A stretch of DNA of 64,000 nt from Drosophila miranda. Taxonomy: Eukaryota; Arthropoda; Insecta; Diptera; Drosophilidae. The stretch is from contig NC_046675.1 in the NCBI RefSeq assembly GCF_003369915.1, positions 12,090,001 through 12,154,000 on the forward strand, read 5' to 3'. Of this stretch, positions 25,201 to 38,197 are shown piece by piece; position 1 is the stretch's first letter; every line of letters starts with the position of its first letter. The notes beneath the pieces were generated by a model. The model was not told where the DNA came from and did no database searches. It worked only from the letters and a program-made list of their open reading frames with translations. Position numbers and translations under genes: made by a program.

Positions 25201-28200
25201 CAACCCATGAGCATCCCATTCTGGGCCCAATTTCTCTACGCGTATTTCCCTTCCGTAGTTTTGGTTGTTGCCATGAGATTCTTTTCTTGGGGGCCGAAGC
25301 CGGGGCCGGGGCCCAAGACCGACACCACACCTCATGGCAGTACAAACAACTTTTATTTTCACATCTATCTGTTAGATACCACGTACAACTTGCCAGCGTA
25401 CGTGCGTTATGATATTTTAAACAAATATTTAAAACAAATTACCAAAGCACAAAAGAAGCACGCAAATGTGTGTGGCTAACCAGCCAAGGAGATGGTGGCA
25501 CACAGTGGTAACAGATCGGATGGAAAGTGGGATCAGAGGTCCACACTGGCTAATGAAAGAAGAGGCTCTTATTACCGAAGACCAATTGAAGCTTTCACTG
25601 TTTATTGTCGGTTAAGGAAAGGGTTAAGCTCAAAAGATATCTTGAATTCCGACTGAGGTTAAAGGATGTCAGAGAACTCCCTCATTAATGCAGTAATTTC
25701 TCAGTTTACTTGTTGCCTTCTCCATAATTGAAGTAATTGAAAGTAACCCTGACTTTAGGTTAAGAGTAAGTAAAGTCAAGGCTGGCAACTGCTAGAGAAA
25801 TTCAATATCATTGTTGAATACAGGAAGTGAGCTTGAATTCAGGTTCAGGCCATACTCGGACCGCCTTTTCATATGAAACCCTAACCACTGTCCCCTTCCC
25901 ATTGGTTCGTTTATGAGCGGGAAGTTGGTAGCGGCTTGTTGGCTTATAGTTAGTATCAAGAGCTGCCGCAGTAACCCCTACCCCTTTACCTGTTCTGCCG
26001 GCCAGTTAGTGTTTTGGTCAGTGTGGCCAAAAAGCGCACACGAAACGCGCTTAGCCGGGTTTGGAATTTGCGAAGAGATATGTATGTACGAATGTGAGAC
26101 AGCGGTCAATGGTGGCCAGTGCGTGCAGCATATGGCATGGGGGTTGTCACGGGGTGGCAGGGGGTGGCGACTGTCGTATGAGTTGTGCAAACAAACCGAA
26201 AATCCCAAACGAAGTAAGGCAGCAATGTAAAATGCTTCGTAAGCCGTGTATCTGTGCACGAGTATCTGTGAGATACAAATAGCTTATGCCCGCCAGGCTA
26301 AATAGCCAGACTCTAGCCACCGCACAGCATTGCACTCGTGCAACAGCAACTGGAACTGCGTGTGGAATGGATTGGACTCTGGACAGCTCACGGGAACGGA
26401 TTGGATCGGCTGGCCAGTTTATCAACGTCTGGAAAACCCGTCCCCGCATGACGCGCCTGTCCGTCTGCCTCCGATTTGCAACATTTTCGTGGGGCTGCTG
26501 CTGAAATTATGTCAAACCTGTTTGATTGAAACACTGAAAACTGTCTGTAAATTGTTTTTACAGCATTGCCCAGTGTGGTGCAACCACCAGAAAGGGGGTG
26601 TAAGGAGCAGCTCCAGCTCCAGCCCCAGTGGGGCACTAGGCACCAGGCACCAGGCCACAGGAACAGGTATCCAACGCAACCAACACCAGCTGATTGCTCT
26701 AATGCTGCCTCATTACAAATGCACAACATTAGCATTGGCGACGGCAACAACAAAGGATTTAGGCTTCTCTCCGACTTGATATATGTACATATGTACAATA
26801 ATGGACTGATATTTGAAGAAACGGGTTTAATGACAGATATTTGGAGAGCGAGCAGCCATTTATTTGATATTTGTATGATTTGGTGGTGTTTAGATATTCC
26901 ATTTCCTTGATATTTTACTAGGAATACTCGACATTAATTGAACAAGAAAATGTATTCAATACTGTTGATAATAGTGTTGGCAAGTAGGTCACGTAATCTT
27001 CTATTAGATGACTCTTTAAAGGTAATTTCAGCACAGATGTTTGATCTGTAGAAGTCGTATTTCAAAGTCCCAAACTTTATCTGTATCTCTATATAACATA
27101 GAGAAAGTTTTGGGTCGTCGTCCAATATTTTACTCATATCGGCGCGACCGAGCAAAGCTAGTGAGCCGGGGGTTGGCCAGAAGGACCTCTTCCCTAGTTA
27201 GATCTATAATTATAAGTGAAAAGAATAAACATGATCTGATTTCTTTTGCTAGTAGAATACCGATTAGATGGACATCTCATCATGAAGTTCTCTGTCGTAA
27301 CATAGACTAATACGTGAGCAGAATGAGCTTAGGGCTTAAATTGTTTTACTTAAAAAAAAAATAGTATAAAGAACGGAATACCATTGCATGCCTGTTCACA
27401 TTTATACATTTATAATTTATATGTATGAATATTCGCAGTGTAAGCTTAATGCCAGCGCAGATCCCCTCACTGGTTGAGTAGGTTCAAAGTTCAGTCAAAG
27501 TAGTAATCCCTGGCATCAGTTAAACTTTCAAAGAAATTCCTTTTATTTATTTTCGATGCATTTAAACAATTTCCCATCAAAGAAGATTCGGTTGCAGTTT
27601 TATAGGTTTTTTCCATTCCATGATATGTGTGTGTATGTGTCTGTGGTGTGTGTGTCAGTGTTTGTGTGTGTGTGTAGTGCCTTTCACTGGCCAAAAGCAA
27701 ACCGAGTCGTATGTATGTACATATGTACAATATATGCAAACTGCATAAATGCTTCCTGAATCGAATTTAATTGTATCTGGGCGTCTGTATGCATCTGTAT
27801 CTGTAACTGTAACCGTATCTCTACGTATATGCACATGCACACATGTGTATGTTCGAGCGAGTATCTGTATCCTCCACTGAGCGATGTTGTCTATCCATCT
27901 CGGTGTGGATGCATGCCCGTCCCTGTCCATGTCCCTGTGCCTGTCTGCCCTTCCTGTTCATCCATCTGCTGGCTGCCAACGTTGCGGCTTTCTGGTTTAA
28001 TTGGCTGCGGGAATATTCCATGTGATTACTTAATGAGCCCCAACTTATGTTTACTACGCGAAACATCGGTTCGCTTCGGCTCGAATCGGTTTGGGATCGC
28101 ATTGGTCCAGTCCTGTCCGGTCCGGCCTGAACAAAAGTTAAAAGGTTAACAGTTAACAGCAAAAAAATAAAAAAAAAATAACCGAATAATTCCACAGCAG

Positions 28201-28400
28201 TAGAACAATTGTGGCACTCCCACTCCATTCCACGTAGTTGCCCCACTGGGGCAGGGCGGCGCGGCGCTGGGCGATATGCGGAGGCGTGTGCACGTAGTTT
28301 ATTATTCAATTATGCATTCATTAAGGAACATAATTAATAATTTAATTAAAGGTAGCACCGCGTAGTGCATCAATTTGTGGCAATGTTTCCTTTATTACTC
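22201..28400. other. Non-coding stretch, no supported gene
   Basis: Includes CAGACC repeats (23448-23472), GCATCA repeats (about 23617-23640), CGACT repeats (23778-23800), GGCTTTG repeats (24450-24475), AGGGTAT motifs (24198, 24266) and TG/CA-rich DNA (27620-27680). A short unexplained open frame sits at 27026-27310 (see findings). Confidence 0.5.
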
Positions 28401-30058
28401 ATTTTCACGCACTCTGACTCCGAGTCGAATCGAATCGAATCGACTCTCCATTCAGTGACTCATTCGGTGGGAGGCGAGGAGTAGGCGAGTGGCAGGCGGT
28501 TCCGCATGATCGCTTTAGGAAGTTGCAAGCAACTTGAGGCACCGACTGCTGTACTGTGTCTGTGGCTGTGTGGCATGCGTGACTTCCGATTGAAATTGAA
28601 TGCCACATCTTACAGTTTATTGCCTGCCAAATCATGCAAATCATTGTTCCATGTGCATGGCCGCTTGGCTTGTAAATGACTTGCCGAAAGTTAAGGAGGA
28701 AACGCAACTACAGAACTTAGGTCTCAATGAGTCGATTTATTTCGAGATCTAATGAAATTAGTGAACACATATTGCCAGAGATTTCCTAATTGAAATGTTT
28801 TTCAATGTAATTGAACACAGCTTCTGGCTGATCCCTCAAGATTCTCTCTCGCACACTTCCTTAAGTCAAAAGTAGTTCCAATCTCCTAGTCTCCCCCTAA
28901 AATATCCCAGAGTGCAGACCTTCTGCCTGATTGAAGGTTAAGTGCCACTCCATAATGTAACCCCCTAAACAAGAGCCGGGCATCTGCCCGGTCTAGGCCA
29001 CCTCGTCTGCGCTTGGTCTTGGCCAAACTCTAATTTATGTCTTTATGGCACATTACATTCAAGACAATTCACTTGCTTTATAACCTGTTAAAGTAAGTCT
29101 TTTACGGCCACATCTGTGCGGCGTTGGCGATGGCATCGGCGGCTTACCGGACCAGCAGCACTTGGCCGGAGATCAAAGCCGGGCCAGACCATGGTAATGA
29201 CCCAGTTGGCTGTGATGGCAGGGCAAACCTTTTGGCTTGGCAAACCTTTAGCCGTCAATGATGGTTTCATAGCGACATGCATAATTAAAAAGCCGTTGCA
29301 GGATGTACAGGGCCCGAGTTAATGTCTAAGTGTGCTGGCCAGCGGAGAGCTATGGACCGGCCTTAATTGGGCCGAAACGTTGACAAACATTAGGCCAAAA
29401 GCGAACAGAAATAGCCCCAAAGAAAAGCGAAAACGTTGGCAATATTACGTGCCCCGTTTACCCCACGTCTGGCCATTCGAATGGCTTTAACCTTTCGCTT
29501 GGCAATGGCCAAGAAGTGACCAGCTGGTTCTGGCTCTCGCTCTGGCTCTGTTGCTGGCTCTTCATTCAGAAGTCAGTGGCAGAACCAGAATGACTTGCCC
29601 AAGACCCAAGCCCAAACCCAAACCCAAACCCAGACCCGGAGCCAGGCCCAAGCTCAAGCTCAGAGACGAGGCACACACAGTCAAGGCATTCAGGTGCATT
29701 TATTGCAATTAAACACTTGTTACTGCCAAAGTTGCAACCGCAAAAACAACGCCACATCTAACAAGAAGCCAGCCAGGTTTCAGCCAACTAAGATTAATAT
29801 TACGGCCGGGCCACGATTCGACAATTCAGCCAACGTTTCACGTTCGTTCGCTCAACGATGCCGTAGCACTCTGAACGATCCAGCGATTTGCTTAGAATGC
29901 GACAACCGCCAGACCCCAAATAAAAGCCAAAGTGCTGACCTTGTCAGTGGCTATGGCTACTGCTGGCTCTGGTTGTGGCTCTCGCTGTTGCTGCTAAATC
30001 TCGAGTGGTTTTCCTTGTGTTTGATTTTTCAATTTTTGCAGCACAAAGCGGGCACGAA

Positions 30059-30078
30059 CACACACACACACACACACA
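30059..30078. repeat. (CA)n microsatellite
   Basis: About ten uninterrupted CA units ending in CATATA. Confidence 0.95.
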
Positions 30079-32834
30079 TATACTTGCACACAATTGCATT
30101 CAAAAGAAAAAAAATGTGTAGTAAGTGCATCAATTTACATCGAATGAAATGAAGTTGGAAGAAACAAATTGGAAAACACTTTACGTGCAATATACATATA
30201 CATATATTCATATTTTTCTTTTTTTTTAGAACTGGAATCACATTTGTCTGTATCTGTTAAACCATAATTAAATCAATTCAATTTAGATCAAATGTCTGAC
30301 CGTCTGTCTAAAGAGCCTCTCAAATATGTAGCTGGAATTTTGAAATTATATCGCACAGCAGCAGTTAAATATTTAATAAGAGTCATATGAAACCATCAGA
30401 ATTACTCTTCCAAAATATAATTACAAAAATTAAATGAAAAATATGGGATTGGCTAACAGTTTTGGTCCATTTTTGTAAGCCATTAGCTTATAATTTGTTT
30501 ATTTTATCAGAGTATTTATCATATATAAATTCCCTTGGATGTACAGACAATCTTATGAGCATAATTACAGCTCGATTCACAAGCCAATTGTTTAGCCGCC
30601 AACCACTTTTGAATTAAGATGTTCTCAGGCAGATTCAGGGTCAAGAAAATAGAGATATTTATGCATAGCTCATTGCTTAGGTCCGGAGGCATCGCATACC
30701 AAATACAATATACAATACAAGCATGTTTTGTGCACCCGTAAGAAGGAGGCAAATGGCAAATGAAAAGTGGCCAAGAGCTGCTTTGGCACTGGCCAAGTCG
30801 AAGCTGCATGGCAATATTCGCGCATTTATCGATTGCAAATCAATTTCATACAATTCCACATCTCACGTAACTTTTGGCCCGACTCTGGCCCGGCTCTGGC
30901 CTGGCTCTGGGGTGGGTTCCTTCTCTGACGCTGGGTCTGGGTCTGGGTCTGGGCCTGGCTGTGCTACCGTCTCCCGCCTTCGACTCTCGAGTGCAATGCA
31001 TCGCTGCCGGATTACCCGATTAATGCTGCTTGCATACAAATTGGCGCATTTACGTTCGTATGGATCGACGGTGCTCAGGTGAGGCGCATCCACAAGATAC
31101 AGACACGCGCCTGCACTCGTTAGCAGAGCGTCTGGGCATTGGTTTTCTTTGGCATTCGCCGCGTAGCTGGCAAATTGCATAAACAACAAACGAAATGAAA
31201 ACTGCAATGCGCAGGAGACACAGAAGGGATACGGGTACGGGCACTGGCAAAGGTAATGTAGAGTAAGGTGCGAAATATATACTACGCCTCGATATGTGAA
31301 TGCAAATTTAGTTTTTGATTTTCGCATGCAAATGGCCCGCATGGCATGGTACATTGTCGAGCACTTAAAGTTCTCCACGGTGCAACGCAACTGTCGCCGG
31401 CAGTCAAAAGCTTCCGGAAAATCCTAATCAGTATGACTGGCGCTGGGCCAGTGCCAGTGGCAGAGTGCCCCTGCAACATCCATGGAAGAGCACAGAGAGG
31501 ATGCCACCGAGGTGACAACATAAGCAGACTTTTCGCGGGATTTGTCAAATATTTGCGCTACGTTGCGCTCATTCCTAAAAAGAAAAAAGAAAAAAAATGG
31601 AGAAAAGGGAACCAAAAAACTGCAATGTCCCAATCCCCAACGAGTCCTCCTGTGAGGGGAACTCCCCCTCATTTTTTGTGTGTGTTTTTCACGCCTCTTC
31701 CAAGGAGAGAGCAAACTTTTATTATTATTTCATTTTTTCCTTCTTTCCGCTCCCCACAGTTCAAAAAGTTTAATGCTATTTGACTTTGATTCAATGTTTG
31801 CATTGTGCCCAGGCACATCATCGATTATTTTTCGCTTGACGCCTCGCGGCCCCCAGATCCGAGTTCGGTTGTTTGTGGTGGACAAATGAAATATGTTGGA
31901 TGCTGGACTGCCCGAATATCCGAATATCCGAATAGCCTCCACACTGACAATCCAAAATCACAGCCACGGCACGGGTGGTGCTGGCACGGGCGCTGGTTGT
32001 GGTGCGAGTGCTATATTTTGATAAATTGCGAATTAATTGAATTGCTATGACATGAAATTTAGCAGGGATCCATATGCAATAATTAAAGAGTTGTCAGCGA
32101 GGGACTACGTATACGTATACGTACTGTCTGAATGCCACTGAATGACAAGTGAGTTTTTTTCCGTGCCAAGTTTAGAATTTATAAACTAATTGTTGGAAGG
32201 TTCGAGCGGTTGATTGCCGATTGTTTCACTTTTCAGATTCCAGAATTTATCAAAACTTTCCATACTGAACTGTGCGAAGTGCTATAGGTATAAATGTCAC
32301 CTGAAAATAGCTCTTGCAATACTCAGTATTATGATCCTTTTTAAAATAAATAAAAATTTGTATCGTTTTTATTTTTCCTTTTTTTCAATTAATTGATTGA
32401 ATCTCTGTAGGAGTGTTTGTGTTTGCTCTACATTTAAATTTATTTAAAGCTGTACAAATATAAATCAAAATTGAACCAGAAAATGGAGTACCTCCATGAT
32501 TTCTCAGCTTAAACGTTTCAGGCGAAACTTCAGATTTGATGCAAATCTTTTCAAGAATTATTACAAATATTAAACAACCGTCTGAAGCGTGACAAATTTC
32601 AATTAAACCTCTGAAAACCCCACCAATTTGTAGTTAGATCTTATTTCTTCCAATACCCACACCGCCACCTGATCATTTAGATTTTGATCCGAATAAGCAG
32701 TTCGTATGACCCAGAAATTGGTGGCTTCATCCAACCCAATCGCGTTTCTGTGGGTTGGGCTCATTGAAACTCGTTTCGCATAAACAAAATAGTGTAATAC
32801 TCGAGACCGTGTGTGATTATCGATTCTTTGTAGC

Positions 32835-32871
32835 CGAAACTCTCATTGCATAGGCGAAACAATGAGTTTCG
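32835..32871. repeat. Stem-loop with CGAAACTC...GAGTTTCG arms
   Basis: Arm 32835-32848 (CGAAACTCTCATTG) pairs with 32860-32871 (CAATGAGTTTCG) with a two-base bulge. A related GAAACTCGTTTCGC segment lies about 65 bp upstream. Confidence 0.6.
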
Positions 32872-33070
32872 AGTATTTCCCAATTGCGGTGTTTGTGTAT
32901 AAAATTTGGGAAATTCATTGAAATTTCACACATATTTTTGGGGCTGTACGAGTGGTGTGTGTAGCTGTTGGCGTTGGCGTTTGTGTTGTTGTTGGTGTTG
33001 GTGTTGGTCTCTCCTTGCCAGAGCGAATCCAACTCGTTTTTGGGTATTTTTTAGAAAGCCGTTGTCGTAC

Positions 33071-33134
33071 GTAATAGTAATAGTAATAGTAATAGTAATA
33101 GCATTTGTCATACGAGTACGAGTACGAGTACGAG
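33071..33134. repeat. AATAGT and ACGAGT tandem repeats
   Basis: Roughly five AATAGT units (33071-33101) are followed within 10 bp by four ACGAGT units (33111-33134). Both are 6-bp microsatellites. Confidence 0.9.
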
Positions 33135-33175
33135 AGCAGATTGGTATAATCCAATCCCAGGTAATTCAAGACTCA

Positions 33176-33900
33176 CCGATTTGCTTGCTCGCTGCCGTCG
33201 AGATCCCACGCCCACCGACGGAATGGATTTCGACAAAGGCTAAACAAATTGTAGGCTTCGTTAATCTGCCACTCGGAATCTTCCTCTCGTGTTTCGGTTT
33301 CCGTATTTCTGTGCGGGGGGGGGTAATGGATACGAACAATGTTTTTTGTTTTGGAAATTTTGGGTCTATTCACTTTCGAAACTTTGTCAAACGGTTTTTA
33401 CGCTCTTGCCGCACGCAATGTTGCACAATCTCTAAGTAGTATCGAAAAAACGCGATTCCAAAATTGCGGCAGGCAATGCCAAAAAATTTTCAAAACTGGT
33501 TGGAGAGCTTGAGTTGTACTAAAGGGGTGAGCGCGCGCGCACTGATCCGAACCGATCCAAGTGGGGTCCCGAGTTTGAAAAACCAACTAGGAATTTTCCA
33601 GACAACGAGAGGAGTACGACTGAGAGTACGAGCGACGAGCGACGATCGACGTTACGCGTTCCAGAACCGCGCTCCTAGGCAGACGAAAGCAGACTCAGCT
33701 CGAGCGCGGCTTGCAAAAACCACAACACCTGATGACGCCCGATGATGACGGCGGTTCGGCGGTTCGCTCCACAGTCGGTGGCTCCACAGTCGCAGCAGCG
33801 CCGTCAGCGTTGACTGCAGCGCAAGCGCAGCGTTTTTAGTAGGCGGCCAGCGAGAGCGCAGCAGCAGCAGAAATAGCGACAGCGGCAGTAAAAGTCGAAT
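33176..33900 (-). promoter_or_regulatory. GC-rich promoter-like block; candidate 5' exon on minus strand
   Basis: From about 33430 to 33880 the sequence is GC-rich with CpG-containing ACGAGCGAC, GCGCGCGC and GCAGCAGC runs, unlike its AT-rich flanks. At 33170-33175 the minus strand carries a strong splice donor (AATCG then GTGAGT), and the minus-strand frame ending there is open for roughly 60 codons. It would splice in frame to the first visible reductase exon at 5376, but I see no ATG in it. It is therefore a candidate 5' UTR exon plus promoter of the reductase. The link is inference. Confidence 0.3.
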
Positions 33901-36000
33901 CGGGGGGGCTGGGTTGGGTTGGGATAGAGAGTATCCCAGAATATTTGATAAAGGATACCAGAAAAAAACGGAAAATTTATCTAATCTCTTTACATGAAAG
34001 GAAAAGGGATGCTGCCAAAGAAAAACTCCTTATTTTTATTCATTATCGTAAAGCAGTATGTTCATTAAGTTCTCTACCACACACATATAAATATATATCT
34101 AGAAAATCTCCAACAATACTCTTGAATGGATACTGGATCTCCTGCAGAGCGTGTGTTAGAATCTTCTAGAGTCAGAAACAATTATTTCTACATCTTACAC
34201 ATTACTGCACATATACACCTTTCCGTCCCGCCATTACAGGGTAGAATTAGCTATGGAAAATTTATGAACTGCTTATCCTGCTCAACTTGAACTTCAACTT
34301 CAGAACTTCAACCCCAACCCAAGACCAGACCTGCTCACATTTGATCTGTGTGGCCTGCGTGAAAAAAGGAGGAGCTGAACCTACACGGACCTTAAATTGA
34401 GTCATCGCCAGTGCAGTCCACATCCGTTCAGGCCCAATCCTACTTGGTATGCCTTCACCGTTCGCCCGGAGACGTCGTTCGACGTAGTTCGCTCATAAAT
34501 TTTGCATTTGCTGTGTGATTTTCCTTTTTAGACGCGACAAGATTTCACTGATTTTGTATATACGTATCTACGTATGCGTCTGCTTATAATATATCAATGC
34601 ATAAGCATTCTACAGTGGGTATTCACTCGTTCGGTTCTAAATGTTGTTGTTGTTGTTGTTGTTTCTGTTTTGTACTTGTATCACAGGTCCGCCATCAATC
34701 ACGTAATTCCCAGCGTGTTTTGTAGCCGTCCATCTATATCTTGGCATTGTATCTTCTCACAGCGAACAAAGCCAGTGCCAAACGCAAAAGCCAAAAAGCC
34801 CAAACACACGAAATCTACGTAATAAACGATGTTTGAAACAAAAGGCCCATTAACGACAAATATAAAGTAAGAGAAAATAAAAAATATTTGCGAGTCCATC
34901 AGTGCATATTAATTATGGCCCCATCAAAAGGTACTCAAGTGCACACTTCTGTAGCCGATCCGATCTTGTTCAGCTCTCCTCCAGACACCACTTGGCAAAA
35001 CACTCGTTCAACATGATTCACTTATCATTGGCTTTGTGAGGGGCATAATGAAGTATTGGGGTACGTACTACGTACATCAAGTATTTTGAGAGTTCAAAGT
35101 ACGAAATTATTTACTCTCGTCATCATATGTCGAAATTCGATATGTAAATTGATTTCTTCTAGATCATTCCAATCTTAATTGGGTAGTTCTGGATATCAAT
35201 CATACTCCTATATTACCTTTCAGAGCATTGCTTATTCTTAAATGCATTCACTCCATATTCACTCCAGAGAGTGTGATCTTCAACTTTGTCTTGATTTTGG
35301 TATTAAAAACAATTATTCAATATTCAAATGAATTGAAATTCTCCCAAGACATGATGCAAATAATAATAAATAATGTAATAAACAAAAACCAGTTTTTGAG
35401 CATCCAATAACATTGTGTCATAAAAAGTGTCAGCGAAAGTTAACCTTGTCATTCCACCTTCGCTTAAGAACTAAATCCAACGGCAAATATCAAATCCATC
35501 TAAATGGTTGCAACCACAGAATTGCCCAGCTTCATCGTGATAATGGCCAAAGCAACTTGCCAAGTCATTCCGGTTTTTTGACCATATTCGCACCCAATTC
35601 TGACAGATCAACAACAAACAAGTACACGAGTAACAAAAGTGCCAACCAAAAGAAATCAAAGTCAATGTCTAGAAGCTGCAAATCCGAAAGGTAATTGCCA
35701 AGGCAAATTTCGTGAGTTGGGTGGGAGACGGGGGGGCACCGACTCAAGTTGAGTCGACGCGAAATTCGCTCGTCACTGCATAATTATAGGAGATTTCGGA
35801 GCGATGAGAGGGCTATGTATACTACCGGCTAGTTGTGGGTAATTTGCCGTTCCTGGCGTGATTTAGTATTGACTCTTGTGTGTCAGGCTCCTTGATTTAT
35901 TTTATGGCTGAACGCGAGCTCCCGGTATCCCGGTAGTCCCCCCTCCTTATAAAAATATCAGTCACGATAGAACGCAAAAATTACCGGCACATTGGTTGGA

Positions 36001-36037
<37 letters not shown>

Positions 36038-37410
36038 TGTGTGCGGTGCAGTGGAGTGGAGTGGCTGAAACACACCGACATGGATGAACGGAGCGGAGCC
36101 CATTGAAATTCAGAGCGGGTTCAAAGACGGTCGGCCACGGCAACAAATCGTGCAAACAACAACTCACCGAATTGCATAGAGCAACATCTTCATGGAGGGG
36201 TACGTACGGGGACTGGGATTTCGTTGGGGCAGAGCCGGGCTGCTGGCCGGGATAGCGATAAAGTCCCCAGCAGTTCCAGTCGCCAAAGCGATTCAGCTAA
36301 ATGCATTCCGAGTGCTTTATTGATTGGGTTTCGTGTGTGTGCCAGAGCAAAAAGTATAAAATCTATTAATTTTGCTGTGGGGATAAGCAAATGCATCTCA
36401 AGTGGCTCTGGCTCTGGGTCTGGCCCCTCACTGTGACTCTGGCTGTGGCAGCGACAGTGGCAGTGGCAGGCCAAATGGCTGACGTCGACACGGCCGAGAC
36501 GCAGACACGGACATGCCGCTCTGTTGACGTTGTTGTTGTTGACAGGTGTTGACAGTGCAACGAGCCATTAATGAAAACATGGAAATGTTTAGCCAGTTAG
36601 TCAGACAGTTTAGAGATCAATCTGACTAACTGATACTCCAAATGGCTCAAACACAACCGCCAAATCACTTGACCTTTGTCACTACACAACATGACATTCA
36701 ACTCTACTCATGAATTATTATTGCAAAATATTGTAACCCTTACATGCACATATTGTGTGTACATATGGTTTATATCTCCGCCTTACCCCGTGCCGAATCC
36801 ACAATTTCTGCTTAATTACTTTAAAAAAATCAATGACTAAACTGAGAATATACCAAATAGATCCACCAAATCCAATGAACTTTGTCTCTAAAACTTGACT
36901 TCCGACTTTTGTCCGACTGCTACCTAATGGTGTGTGTTTTTGCTTTGCGTAATAATGTTTGAATTGCATAAGTTTTAAGAAGCAAAGGAGGAACACCTCG
37001 CAACAATTAGCCAAGAGATGAGCCCTGAGAGCCCTGATCAATGCCAAAGTGCAGACAGATCTGCCCGAGCCCCTACCCGGGCACCCTCGTTAAAGCCAAG
37101 TTAACGCACTGTGACTAAAATGCAGAAGCTTTTAAATAATAATTACGCGATGACGGCCGCAAAGATCAGGTGGAAATACTTAGTCAAGGTACGTATAAAT
37201 TATGGCGCCATATTGTTGTGTTCTACTAGGAGGGTTGAATAGTTAATAGATTGAATGAATTGTTTAACATTGTCAGAGGTTGAGCTTAAAATAAACTAGA
37301 TTAAATACGAGTATATATGTGTGCATTGAGCGTTTTCTGGACGGCTGAAACTAAAGGGTATCAGAATGGTCAGCTAACGAGAATAAAATTGATTGATTAC
37401 CCGGTAATGG
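33901..37410. other. Non-coding stretch, no supported gene
   Basis: Contains GTT repeats (34640-34665), a long GT microsatellite, TCTGGC repeats (36405-36440) and AT-rich intervals (35220-35410, 36720-36960). No exon was accepted. The last few hundred bases lead into the DUF1091 gene promoter. Confidence 0.5.
36003..36043. repeat. (GT)n microsatellite
   Basis: About 40 bp of GT units with a single interruption near 36035; the longest dinucleotide repeat in the window. Confidence 0.95.
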
Positions 37411-37419
37411 ATAAAATTC

Positions 37420-37426
37420 TATAAAT
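37420..37426 (+). promoter_or_regulatory. TATA-box-like element of the DUF1091 gene
   Basis: TATAAAT about 95 bp before the start codon would place transcription start near 37450, leaving a 5' UTR of about 65 nt. It fits a TATA-driven tissue-specific gene, but the flanks are AT-rich, so chance is possible. Confidence 0.35.
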
Positions 37427-37518
37427 ATACATATGTATATGTATATCCAAATGATGATATAGGGCAAACAAAAGCGTGGAGACCGTATTAAACATACCAC
37501 ATACACCGTTCCGCCGGC

Positions 37519-38162
37519 ATGAAGAGAGTGCTGACTATTTTTCTCCTGCTGCTGCTCTTGGAGCATTATCAAAGTGTATTAAATTGAATTTGAAGAGCGA
37601 GGAATTAGTAATATTTCGAATCTAAATCATTTCAGGGCGCTGTTATATTCAAGATGACGAATGCCGTCTGCGAATCGTACAACAAATCCTGGGTGGAGTT
37701 CAATGTTTGTCGCTTGAGGGCCGTGAGTCGGAACAAGGTCAGCTTCAATGTGGATGCCATGCTGCACCATCCGGTCCACAATGTGTTTGTCAAAGCCCAG
37801 CTAATGAAGCGGGCCAACGGGTACAAGCCCTGGCTGTACAAGGTCAACTTCGATGGCTGCCAGTTTATTAGAAGGCGCAACAGTGCATTGATTCGCATAG
37901 TTTGGGATCTGTTCAAGGAGTTCTCGACGATCAATCATACGTGTCCTTATGTGGTGGGTCATAAAGGTATTGTATTTCGTTAGGGAACTATATAAGTTTC
38001 TTTTTTCAGGGCCTTCAGCGGGTGAAAGACTTCTATTTGAGGTCTGAAAAGCTGCCAACCCCTATACCAACGGGCGATTATCTGCTACTCATCGACTGGG
38101 TGTTCAACAAAAAGCCGCAGGCTGCCACAAATGTTTACTTTACATTCGTGGAGGATCTATGA
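37519..38162 (+). CDS. CG14518: DUF1091 family secreted protein (CG14518-like)
   Basis: Three exons: 37519-37575, 37636-37953 and 38010-38162 (stop TGA). Both introns are in phase 0 and the product is 175 residues. The first exon encodes only a signal peptide: MKR, a run of Leu/Ile to about residue 14, then EHYQS. The mature part has the DUF1091 layout: FKMTNAVC near the start, SWVEFNVCRL, basic KRANGYKPWLY, DGCQF, NHTCPY and a C-terminal PTGDYLL segment, with conserved cysteines in CESY, FNVC, DGCQF and HTCPY. DUF1091 proteins are a large, fast-evolving Drosophila family related to MD-2-like lipid-recognition folds; several are expressed in chemosensory tissue, but the role of this member is not known. 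It stands alone at the left edge of the gene cluster. Family call firm; the symbol rests on synteny with CG1951 and CG14517. Confidence 0.88.
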
Positions 38163-38191
38163 AAGAATATAACGTGGCCTTTTTAGTCATT

Positions 38192-38197
38192 AATAAA
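38192..38197 (+). terminator. Poly(A) signal of the DUF1091 gene
   Basis: AATAAA 30 nt past the stop codon gives a very short 3' UTR. Confidence 0.7.

Larger units (their letters stand above)
28401..33070. other. Non-coding stretch, no supported gene
   Basis: Holds CGAAT repeats (28425-28440), AAACCC repeats (29600-29640), TCTGGG repeats (30925-30960), a CA microsatellite and a small hairpin. AT-rich blocks lie at 30240-30540 and 32160-32620. No exon was accepted. Confidence 0.5.

Noticed and set aside
36168..36193. Minus-strand mini exon MKMLLYAI followed by a GTGAGT donor
   Set aside because: As a first reductase exon it would enter the 5376 exon in the wrong frame, and no other downstream exon was found.
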